NCBI GenBank assembly: GCA_036654795.1
Contig: JAVVRI010000047.1
Location: forward strand, 1 to 18,870
DNA: 18,870 nucleotides
Direction: 5' to 3'
From: JAVVRI01 sp036654795
Lineage (GTDB): Bacteria; Bacteroidota; Bacteroidia; Bacteroidales; Tannerellaceae
The notes beneath the pieces are model-generated. The model was given only the letters and a program-made list of their open reading frames with translations, ran no database searches and was not told the DNA's origin. This document shows, piece after piece, positions 6,483-13,387 of the stretch. Numbering within the stretch: position 1 is the first letter of the stretch; each line of letters opens with the position of its first letter. The translations under genes were made by a program, and so were the position numbers.

Positions 6483-8150
6483 TTAGCTTAGCCCTTCAAT
6501 CAGCCCATTTACGATGTCGATGTTTTTGGCTTGCGGCTCTTTGGGAAGGCCGGGCATACGCATGATTTCGCCCATGACGGCAACGATCATTTCAGCACCG
6601 TTATTGATGATGACATCCCGTACTTTTAGCTCGAAGTCTTTGGCTACGCCGTAGGCTTTCGGATCGGAGGAGAAGGAGTATTGCGTCTTAGCAATGCAGA
6701 TTGGGTAGTGGGAGATGCCCAGCGACTCAATCTGCTTGAGTTTCTTGTCGGCCAGCGTGGTATAGACGATGGAGGAGGCGCCATATATCTGTTCGGCTAC
6801 CTTTTTAATCTTTGTGCGTACCGGATCGTTGTCTTCATACGTGTACTGAATTGGGCTGGAGGGATGCTGTTCGATTGTGTCGGCTACCAGCTTGGCTAGT
6901 TCTATACCGCCGTTACCTCCGTCAGAAAAGACGCTGTTTATGGCAAAGCCTACCCCTTTCTCGCGGCAATGTTTGGCAACGAGGGCGATCTCTTCGTCTG
7001 TATCGGAGGCGAAGCGGTTGAATGTGACAATCACCTGCTGGCCGAAACGCTGCATATTCTCAATGTGTTTGTCCAAGTTGGCAAAGCCGTTGCGCAGACC
7101 TTCGATGTTTTGCTCCTTTATCAGTGCTTCCGGTACACCGCCGTGTAGCTTCAAACTCTGTGCCGTAGCTACGATAACGGTAAGTTTCGGTGACAGTCCG
7201 GTCTTACGACATTTGATGTTGAAGAACTTCTCTGCTCCCAGATCGGCACCAAAGCCGGCCTCAGTAATGACATAATCGCCATAGGTAAGTGCCATTTTTG
7301 TGGCCAATACGGAGTTGCAACCGTGGGCGATGTTGGCAAACGGGCCTCCATGCACGAAGGCGGCCGTGTTTTCGGTAGTCTGCACTAGGTTTGGCAGAAG
7401 AGCGTCCTTTAGCAATACGGTAATGGCGCCGGCAATGCCCAGATCGTTCACCGTAAAAGGCTTGTCGTCGTATGTGTAACCCAGTAGGATGTTCCCTATG
7501 CGGCGCTTTAAATCTTCCAAACTAGTAGAGAGGCAGAGGATGGCCATGATTTCGGAAGCAGGCGTGATGTCGAAACCTGTTTCTGTCGGTATGCCGTTAG
7601 GGCTACCACCTAGTCCGGAGACGATGTTGCGCAAGCTGCGGTCGTTTACGTCCAACACTCGTTTCCATTTGATCTCTTTTAGCCCTTCGCAACTATGGCG
7701 AGCCTGATAAAGGAAATTATCGAGTAGGGCAGTAATCATGTTGTGTGCCGAGGTGATGGCATGAAAGTCTCCGGTAAAGTGGAGGTTGATGTTTTCCATT
7801 GGGAGTACCTGGGCGTATCCCCCACCGGCAGCTCCGCCTTTCATGCCGAAACAAGGACCGAGTGAAGGTTCACGTAGGGCGACAATTGCCTTTTTGCCAA
7901 TCTTGTTAAGTCCCAGCGCTAAGCCGATGGAAACAGTTGTTTTGCCGACACCCGCTTTGGTAGGCGTAATGGCAGTTACTAGAATCAGGTTATGTTGACG
8001 GATTTTTGCTTCGTCAATCAGATGAATAGGTACTTTGGCAATGTAGCGTCCATAGTTTTGAACTTCTTTGCGCGGGATACCTAACTGACCGGCGATTTTC
8101 TTAATTTTACTCAGTGCAACTTCTCTTGCAATTTCTATGTCTGACTTCAT
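6483..8150 (-). CDS. fhs: formate--tetrahydrofolate ligase
   Basis: Catalyses ATP + formate + tetrahydrofolate to 10-formyl-THF, ADP and phosphate, charging the one-carbon pool in the cytoplasm. The 555-residue protein matches the family length. The nucleotide-binding loop TPTKAGVGKTT is at 62-72, and the highly conserved block EPSLGPCFGMKGGAAGGGYA follows, then FTGDFHAITSAHN and GGSPNGIPTETGFDIT. Downstream conserved pieces include FVHGGPFANIAHGCNS and TEAGFGADLGAEKFFNIKCR. The ATG at 8150 lies 61 nt after the uxuA stop on the same strand, with a promoter-like TACCTTTG between them, so fhs may have its own transcript as well as readthrough. It ends at the bidirectional terminator shared with GH92. 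Confidence 0.97.
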   Translation of the reverse strand: MKSDIEIAREVALSKIKKIAGQLGIPRKEVQNYGRYIAKVPIHLIDEAKIRQHNLILVTAITPTKAGVGKTTVSIGLALGLNKIGKKAIVALREPSLGPCFGMKGGAAGGGYAQVLPMENINLHFTGDFHAITSAHNMITALLDNFLYQARHSCEGLKEIKWKRVLDVNDRSLRNIVSGLGGSPNGIPTETGFDITPASEIMAILCLSTSLEDLKRRIGNILLGYTYDDKPFTVNDLGIAGAITVLLKDALLPNLVQTTENTAAFVHGGPFANIAHGCNSVLATKMALTYGDYVITEAGFGADLGAEKFFNIKCRKTGLSPKLTVIVATAQSLKLHGGVPEALIKEQNIEGLRNGFANLDKHIENMQRFGQQVIVTFNRFASDTDEEIALVAKHCREKGVGFAINSVFSDGGNGGIELAKLVADTIEQHPSSPIQYTYEDNDPVRTKIKKVAEQIYGASSIVYTTLADKKLKQIESLGISHYPICIAKTQYSFSSDPKAYGVAKDFELKVRDVIINNGAEMIVAVMGEIMRMPGLPKEPQAKNIDIVNGLIEGLS

Positions 8151-8172
8151 TATGTATGATATTATAAACGAA

Positions 8173-8180
8173 CAAAGGTA
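8173..8180 (-). promoter_or_regulatory. -7 promoter element upstream of fhs
   Basis: On the minus strand this reads TACCTTTG, an exact TAnnTTTG match, 22 nt before the fhs ATG. No TTTG lies 19-21 nt further upstream, so the -33 half is weak. The predicted start near 8166 gives a leader of about 15 nt. Confidence 0.5.
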
Positions 8181-8211
8181 ATAAAAATCCGTACAGATTT
8201 GCTACGTCCTC

Positions 8212-9387
8212 CTAAAGAAAGAGTGAGCGGGCGATACCCATTTCTAGACCGCGAAGTTCGGCCAATCCGCGTAGGCGTCCGATGCAGGAGTAACCGGGGT
8301 TGGCGGTCTTTTTCTTCAGATCGTCCACCATTTGGTGTCCATGGTCCGGGCGGATAGCAATGGAGCAGCCGCGGCGCTGTTGCAGTTGTAGAAGCGCTTT
8401 CATTACACCGTACATATCTACGTCACCTTCCAAATGGTTCGCTTCGTAGAAGTTGCCATCAGCATCACGCTGCGTGCTACGTAGGTGGACAAAGCCTATC
8501 CGATCTCCTTGCCGCTCCATAATGTTTGCCAGATCATTGTCACTTCGTACACCGAACGAGCCGGTGCATAGGCAAAGGCCATTACTTGGATTGGGTACGG
8601 CTTGGGTCAGGCGGACAAAGTCTGCTTCCGTACTTAGTATGCGTGGCAAGCCAAGAATCGAGTAGGGGGGATCGTCCGGATGAATGACTAGTAGCACGCC
8701 TGCTTCGTCAGCAATAGGAGCAATTTCGTGTAGGAAGTAAATCAGGTTTTCGCGTAGGCGGTCTGCATCAATGTTGTCATAGTGAGCCAATGCTTCGCGG
8801 AATTGTTCGATGGTGAAGCTCTCTTCCGAGCCGGGAAGTCCGGCAATGATGTTGCGGGTTAGTAGGTGGCGCTCTTCGTTATTCATCGTCTCGAAGCGTT
8901 TTTGCGCACGAGTTTGTTCCTCGGCGCTATACTCTTTTAGGGCAGCAGGGCGCTTTAAAATGAAAAGGTCGAAGGCCATAAACGCAGCCCGTTCGAAGCG
9001 TAAGGCTTTCGAGCCGTCAGGCATTGTATAGGACAGGTCGGTGCGCGTCCAGTCTAGAACAGGCATGAAGTTATAGGTGACGATATGTATGCCGCAAGCT
9101 CCAAGGTTGCGAATGCTTTCCTTATAATGCTCGATGTATTGCCGGAAGTTTCCCGTTTGCGTTTTGATGTGTTCGTGTACCGGTACGCTTTCCACTACGC
9201 TCCACCGCAAACCAGCTGCTTCAATCAACTCTTTTCGTTTTTGTATTTCGGCAATTGTCCATACATCTCCGTTGGGAATATGATGTAAAGCATTTACGAT
9301 ACCGGTAGCTCCCGCTTGTCTGATATCTGAAAGGCTGACCGGATCGTTTGGTCCGTACCAGCGCCATGTCTGTTCTGATAAGTACAT
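8212..9387 (-). CDS. uxuA: mannonate dehydratase
   Basis: Dehydrates D-mannonate to 2-keto-3-deoxygluconate in the glucuronate branch of hexuronate catabolism, using a divalent metal (Mn2+/Fe2+). The 391 residues match UxuA (about 394 in E. coli). It starts MYLSEQTWRWYGPNDPVSL, the conserved UxuA N-terminus. Metal and substrate motifs are visible: HPDDPP (His236), CLCTGSFG (Cys274), GFVHLRST (His301) and RPDHGH (Asp348-His349). It follows the SDR gene by 24 nt on the same strand with no sign of a separate promoter, so the two should share a transcript with the LacI-type regulator upstream. Confidence 0.96.
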   Translation of the reverse strand: MYLSEQTWRWYGPNDPVSLSDIRQAGATGIVNALHHIPNGDVWTIAEIQKRKELIEAAGLRWSVVESVPVHEHIKTQTGNFRQYIEHYKESIRNLGACGIHIVTYNFMPVLDWTRTDLSYTMPDGSKALRFERAAFMAFDLFILKRPAALKEYSAEEQTRAQKRFETMNNEERHLLTRNIIAGLPGSEESFTIEQFREALAHYDNIDADRLRENLIYFLHEIAPIADEAGVLLVIHPDDPPYSILGLPRILSTEADFVRLTQAVPNPSNGLCLCTGSFGVRSDNDLANIMERQGDRIGFVHLRSTQRDADGNFYEANHLEGDVDMYGVMKALLQLQQRRGCSIAIRPDHGHQMVDDLKKKTANPGYSCIGRLRGLAELRGLEMGIARSLFL

Positions 9388-9411
9388 ATACTGTGTGAAT
9401 TAATAGTTCTT

Positions 9412-10224
9412 TTAGATTGAGAAGGCATCGAAACCACCGTCAATAGGTATTACCGTACCTGTCACGAAGGCAGAAGCATCACTGGCCAGCCATTGCAGGG
9501 TGCCCAGCAATTCCTCCGGCTGTCCTAGGCGACGGAAAGGGGTGTGGGCTACGATGGAGTTGCATCGGTCGCTCGGTGTACCATCCGGATTACTCATCAA
9601 GGCGCGGTTTTGGTCGGTTAGGAAGAAGCCGGGCGCCATTGCGTTTACGCGAAGTCCTTCGCCAAACTTGGTAGCTAGTTCGCCGGCCATGTATTGTGTG
9701 AAGTTGTTGATTGCCGCTTTGGCGCAACCATATCCCACCACACGGGTTAGCGGGCGCAGAGAGGATTCGGAGGAAATATTGATGATGCTGCCTTTACGTT
9801 GCTTCACCATGATGTCGGCAAAGACCATTGTGGGTAAAACAGTGCCGAATAGGTTTAGCTCCACTACGCCACGAAAGGCATCCGGATCGAGGTCAAATAT
9901 TGTCTTGTCGGGCGGAATGGTGGCACCGGCCTGATTGCCCCCGGCCAGATTTACCAGCACATCAATACGGCCGTAACGAGCCATGATGTCCTGCTTGTTT
10001 TGCTCCAACAGTTCTTTTTTAAGCACGTCGCTTATTAGGCAGATAGCCTCTCCGCCTTCTGTCTTTATCTGTTTGACAAGGGCTTCCCCTTTATTTTTGT
10101 CGCGGCACAAGATGACGACAGAGGCACCTTCCTTTGCCAGGTAAGTGGCCATGCAAGTGCCCAATATGCCACATCCTCCTGTCAGTAGTATTACTTTGTC
10201 TTTAATGGAAAATAGTTCGTTCAT
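9412..10224 (-). CDS. SDR-family oxidoreductase, probable D-mannonate oxidoreductase (fructuronate reductase)
   Basis: A 270-residue classical short-chain dehydrogenase/reductase, cytoplasmic and NAD(P)-dependent. Visible motifs are the Rossmann glycine-rich turn TGGCGILG (15-22), NLAGG (92-96), catalytic Ser near 152 in INISSESS, and Tyr165/Lys169 in YGCAK. The C-terminus reads VIPIDGGFDAFSI. Directly upstream of uxuA and directly downstream of a LacI-type regulator, it most likely interconverts fructuronate and mannonate, the step before UxuA. It is unrelated to E. coli UxuB, which belongs to the long-chain mannitol dehydrogenase family. A KduD-like role on a keto-deoxy sugar is the main alternative. 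The start is 4 nt after the regulator's stop, indicating tight co-expression. The family call is secure; the substrate is inferred from context. Confidence 0.85.
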   Translation of the reverse strand: MNELFSIKDKVILLTGGCGILGTCMATYLAKEGASVVILCRDKNKGEALVKQIKTEGGEAICLISDVLKKELLEQNKQDIMARYGRIDVLVNLAGGNQAGATIPPDKTIFDLDPDAFRGVVELNLFGTVLPTMVFADIMVKQRKGSIINISSESSLRPLTRVVGYGCAKAAINNFTQYMAGELATKFGEGLRVNAMAPGFFLTDQNRALMSNPDGTPSDRCNSIVAHTPFRRLGQPEELLGTLQWLASDASAFVTGTVIPIDGGFDAFSI

Positions 10225-10228
10225 GATT

Positions 10229-11287
10229 TTAAATATAGTTGTTGTAATATTGTAAGTTCTCTTTAATCAGAATATCCAATGGCATATAATTGATTTGCGT
10301 TACTTTCTCTTTGAGTACCAAATGACGAAAGAGGGCTTTGATGCAGTTTACCCCCTGCACTTCCGGACGCTGAACAATCAGATGGGTGATGATGCCGCTG
10401 TTAAGGTAAGGGATGTTTGGACCGATGTTGTCGTAACCGATCAGCCGGAAGTCCGTTACACCCCGTGCGCTGAAATAATCACCTAGCAAGTGCGCACGCG
10501 AGTTAAAAATGATCCCTGTTTTTACCTGCGGATGTTTGCTGAAGAAAGCATCTAGCAATAGGTTGTTGCCTTCTACATCGTCAGCATGAATATGTACTGT
10601 ATGGACGAAGCCGCTATATTTATGTTCGGACAGAAACTGCATGAAGCCTGTTTCACGCTTCAGTATTTGTATGGAACAATGATCTCCTTTCCTGAGAAAG
10701 CGGAAGATAGCCATATCATCAGCAGGAAGCATGCGCTCGAACATAAGTCGTCCGGCAATGTAACCCGAATCTTCGGAATGCGTGCCATAATAGGCGATGC
10801 AGTTGGTGTTGTCGATGTAGGCATCAATCAATACATAAGGAATTTGTAACAGATCTAACCGTGTGCATAACTGCAACGCACTGTCCTTAAAAAGAGAGGC
10901 AATCACTACGCCTTGACATTCGGCAGCCTCTACCTGAGGGATCAGCTTGTCGAAACTGCTTCTATCGTATTGATCGAAGAACAGATGCTCCACCTCGACG
11001 TTGTAACTAAAGAGTTCGTGTTTTGTTTTATCAATACCTTGACAGATCTTTTCCCAATACTCACCTTCAGTATAGAGCGGGGTGATGGTAATAAAGCGGT
11101 ATTTTTTCTTTAATGCCAATGAGCGGGCGATCAGGTTGGGTTGGTATTCGATCTCTTTTAATACTTTCTCCACCTTCTTTTGCGCCTCTTCCGAAACTTT
11201 GCCGCGGTTATGCAAAATACGATCTACGGTGCCGGTAGAGACACCGGATAGTTCCGCGATATCTTTTATTCTGTAATTCTTTTCCAT
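10229..11287 (-). CDS. LacI-family transcriptional regulator
   Basis: 352 residues. The N-terminal LacI helix-turn-helix covers about 6-30 (IKDIAELSGVSTGTVDRILH), followed by the hinge-helix signature PNLIARSL (50-57). The rest is a periplasmic-binding-protein-like sensor domain (about 65-345) with segments such as VIASLFKDSAL, YVLIDAYID and FRLIGYDNIGPN. It is the first gene of the run regulator-SDR-uxuA (4-nt and 24-nt gaps), so it most likely controls hexuronate use, with a pathway intermediate as effector. A 13-bp palindrome 21-33 nt upstream of its ATG is a candidate autoregulatory operator. No Bacteroidetes promoter is evident in the 56 nt separating it from the membrane-protein gene, so transcription may enter from that gene. 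Confidence 0.93.
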   Translation of the reverse strand: MEKNYRIKDIAELSGVSTGTVDRILHNRGKVSEEAQKKVEKVLKEIEYQPNLIARSLALKKKYRFITITPLYTEGEYWEKICQGIDKTKHELFSYNVEVEHLFFDQYDRSSFDKLIPQVEAAECQGVVIASLFKDSALQLCTRLDLLQIPYVLIDAYIDNTNCIAYYGTHSEDSGYIAGRLMFERMLPADDMAIFRFLRKGDHCSIQILKRETGFMQFLSEHKYSGFVHTVHIHADDVEGNNLLLDAFFSKHPQVKTGIIFNSRAHLLGDYFSARGVTDFRLIGYDNIGPNIPYLNSGIITHLIVQRPEVQGVNCIKALFRHLVLKEKVTQINYMPLDILIKENLQYYNNYI

Positions 11288-11307
11288 GATTTAGTTTGAT
11301 TGCATGC

Positions 11308-11320
11308 CGAGCCGTGCTCG
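11308..11320. promoter_or_regulatory. candidate operator for the LacI-type regulator
   Basis: CGAGC-CGT-GCTCG is an inverted repeat with 5-bp arms. It is GC-rich inside an AT-rich gap and lies just upstream of the regulator's own start codon. Size and position suit a LacI-type operator, although those usually have a CG centre in a longer palindrome. No second copy was noticed near uxuA or fhs. Confidence 0.35.
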
Positions 11321-11343
11321 TGCACAACTGTTTTGCTTTGTTT

Positions 11344-11964
11344 TTACTGTTGTATGGGTGAGTTTAGTTTCCGGTAAACGTAGCATTGCATCATGTAAAC
11401 AAGCGGACAAGCTACAAAGAAACCAACCCCTAGCGTAATAAGCCCCAATAAACAGAGAAGTAACGTCAAGAGTAAAAGTAGGAAAAGCTGCATCGCATGC
11501 CCTTCTGTTATTTCCCAGCTATGTTTGAGTGATTGCATAATGCCAGCATCTTCATCCACAATCATTTGAGGAAAGAATTGCAAACGTAACAGAATGTATA
11601 TGCCAGGAATAATAAATAATACTAATCCAATAAACATAGCGATTGATGCTAGCAACGAAGCAGCAAAAAAGGTCAGTATCTTCCTAGCTTGTTGCCCATA
11701 TGCCGAGAATTGAGGCTCGTCTCCGTCTAGTGCCTGAAAGATGTTTTTAGTATAACCTAAAGAGAAAATCAGACTAATAAAAAGGCTGATTACATTAACG
11801 ATAATTGTACCCATTATAGAGCCTTCAGCCGGTATGGCGAAGAGGCTAAGAGTCGTAGCAATAATGATATAACCAATCAATAGGCCGGCTAGCACCCAAA
11901 TCTGAGACTTAGTGTGCTTCCAGGAAGTACTCAAAACTTCCGAAATCATAAATTTAGGTTCCAT
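11344..11964 (-). CDS. polytopic membrane protein, YciC/DUF975-like
   Basis: About 206 residues with four strongly hydrophobic blocks able to form 5-6 membrane helices (for example WVLAGLLIGYIIIATTLSLF and FLLLLLTLLLCLLGLITLGV). The stretch QMIVDEDAGIMQSLKHSWEI followed by TEGH is the most telling: it resembles the conserved 'VDE..G...AL..SW..T.G' element of DUF975, YciC and GPDPase-membrane-domain proteins. Function in these families is unknown. ATG 11964 was chosen because the promoter upstream predicts transcription from about 11987; the longer frame's ATG at 11985 would leave a 2-nt leader, and ATG 11970 is also possible. It is transcribed towards the LacI-type regulator (56-nt gap) and divergently from the efflux operon. 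Confidence 0.75.
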   Translation of the reverse strand: MEPKFMISEVLSTSWKHTKSQIWVLAGLLIGYIIIATTLSLFAIPAEGSIMGTIIVNVISLFISLIFSLGYTKNIFQALDGDEPQFSAYGQQARKILTFFAASLLASIAMFIGLVLFIIPGIYILLRLQFFPQMIVDEDAGIMQSLKHSWEITEGHAMQLFLLLLLTLLLCLLGLITLGVGFFVACPLVYMMQCYVYRKLNSPIQQ

Positions 11965-11993
11965 ATACATAATGTTTTTAATCAATTGTGCCG

Positions 11994-12024
11994 TAAATTT
12001 AGAATATATTATCGAATAAACAAA
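11994..12024 (-). promoter_or_regulatory. promoter of the membrane-protein gene
   Basis: On the minus strand TTTG (12024-12021) is followed by a 19-nt spacer and TAAATTTA (12001-11994), a Bacteroidetes -33/-7 pair with one mismatch in the last base. The predicted start is near 11987. It is back to back with the efflux promoter region. Confidence 0.6.
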
Positions 12025-12086
12025 TTATATTTTATACGGAGCTTGATTTTGATGGGCAAAATGTCGTCTAGTTAGCAAAAACATTT

Positions 12087-12128
12087 TACATTTGCATGCA
12101 TGTTAAGAATATAGAAGTCGCACCTTTG
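12087..12128 (+). promoter_or_regulatory. promoter region of the RND efflux operon
   Basis: Two -7-like elements are visible: TACATTTG (12087-12094, exact TAnnTTTG) and CACCTTTG (12121-12128, one mismatch). Neither has a clear TTTG at 19-21 nt upstream, though the first one's TTTG lies 26 nt before the second. Either would start transcription ahead of the adaptor gene's ATG at 12164. Confidence 0.45.
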
Positions 12129-12163
12129 CGATTAACCAAGTGGATATATACATTTTATTAAGT

Positions 12164-13357
12164 ATGAATAAACAAAAAGTAGTTCATGTTACTACCCAAT
12201 TAAAGCGAATAGCTCTATTTGCTGTGGGTGTTGCCTTTTTCTCTTGTGGCAACAAAGATCAAGTCGGTTATAATCAGGTGAAAGAGTTGGCTGTTGTGAG
12301 TCTTCAACCGACAAGTAGTGCCTTGAAAAGTACCTATCCGGCAACTATTAAGGGGAAGCAGGATATTGAGATTCGTCCTAAAGTAGCGGGCTTTATTACC
12401 AAACTGTGTGTTGATGAAGGCTCTGTTGTAAGGAAAGGACAAACCTTGTTTGTGATCGATCCTGTGCAGTATCAAGCGGCTGTGAAAGTAGCAGAAGCGA
12501 ATGAAAAAGTAGCACGTACCAGTGTGGCTACCTCTCGGTTGACGTTGAATAATAAGATGGAGCTGAGACGTAAAAACATCATTAGCGAGTATGAGTTGCA
12601 GTTGGCCGAGAACGATTTGGCGACTAAGCAGGCGCAGCTGGCACAAATGTCGGCTCTGCTGGTGAATGCGCGCAACGACCTGTCCTATACGAATGTGACG
12701 AGTCCTTCAAATGGCATTGCCGGTACTATTCCTTACCGTGTGGGTAGTTTGGTTAGTTCGTCTACTCCGACTCCGCTAACCGTTATTTCAAACATTGACG
12801 AGATGTATGTTTATTTCTCCATGACAGAAAAGGCGCTGCTGGCGTTGGTTCGTCAAGGAGGAACGATCAAAGAAATTCTAGCCAAGATGCCAGAGGTTGA
12901 GCTTCAACTAGCCGATGGTTCTGTTTATCAGGGTAAGGGAAAGATCGAAACAGTAAGCGGAGTAATTGAGCAAAGTACCGGTGCCGTAAACATGCGTGCC
13001 ACTTTCCCGAATGATAAGAACATTCTTCGTAGTGGTGGTACGGGCTCTATTATGATCCCTTATGTAGAGGAGAGTACTCTTGTTATTCCGCAAAAGGCTA
13101 CGTTCGAAATACAGGATAAGAAGTTTGTTTATCTTTTGACGGATAGCTCAACAGTAAAAAGTACCGAGGTGGGTGTCTTTACGTTGGATAACGGACAGGA
13201 CTATGTGGTTACTTCCGGTCTGAAAGCTGGCGATAAAATCGTAGTGGAAGGGGTTGGTTCGTTAAAAGACGGCATGCCTATTAAAGCCATTACGCCCGAA
13301 GAGTCAGCAGCAAAAGTAAATGCGATGACGCAAAGTGCTCCCGCAGCCAAAAAGTAA
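12164..13357 (+). CDS. RND efflux periplasmic adaptor (membrane fusion protein), lipoprotein
   Basis: An AcrA/MexA-type adaptor that links the inner-membrane RND pump to the outer-membrane channel. From ATG 12164 the protein has 397 residues, a signal peptide and lipobox AFFSC (Cys28), so it is lipid-anchored in the periplasm. The biotinyl-lipoyl half-motifs are visible (IRPKVAGFITKLCVDEGSVV and later SPSNGIAGTIPYRVGSLVSS), separated by an alpha-hairpin region (about 95-170), then beta-barrel and membrane-proximal domains up to VVEGVGSLKDGMPI. An in-frame ATG at 12140 would add eight residues but gives a poorer signal peptide. It precedes the pump gene by 30 nt. No dedicated regulator gene is adjacent. 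Confidence 0.95.
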   Translation: MNKQKVVHVTTQLKRIALFAVGVAFFSCGNKDQVGYNQVKELAVVSLQPTSSALKSTYPATIKGKQDIEIRPKVAGFITKLCVDEGSVVRKGQTLFVIDPVQYQAAVKVAEANEKVARTSVATSRLTLNNKMELRRKNIISEYELQLAENDLATKQAQLAQMSALLVNARNDLSYTNVTSPSNGIAGTIPYRVGSLVSSSTPTPLTVISNIDEMYVYFSMTEKALLALVRQGGTIKEILAKMPEVELQLADGSVYQGKGKIETVSGVIEQSTGAVNMRATFPNDKNILRSGGTGSIMIPYVEESTLVIPQKATFEIQDKKFVYLLTDSSTVKSTEVGVFTLDNGQDYVVTSGLKAGDKIVVEGVGSLKDGMPIKAITPEESAAKVNAMTQSAPAAKK

Positions 13358-13387
13358 TTCTCCCCAGAGTAAAACAGTATAAACAAG

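Noticed and set aside
11301..11325. Longer operator including GCATGC and GTGCAC next to the 13-bp palindrome
   Set aside because: Beyond the 5-bp arms the two sides stop matching symmetrically, so the extended sites are probably coincidental.
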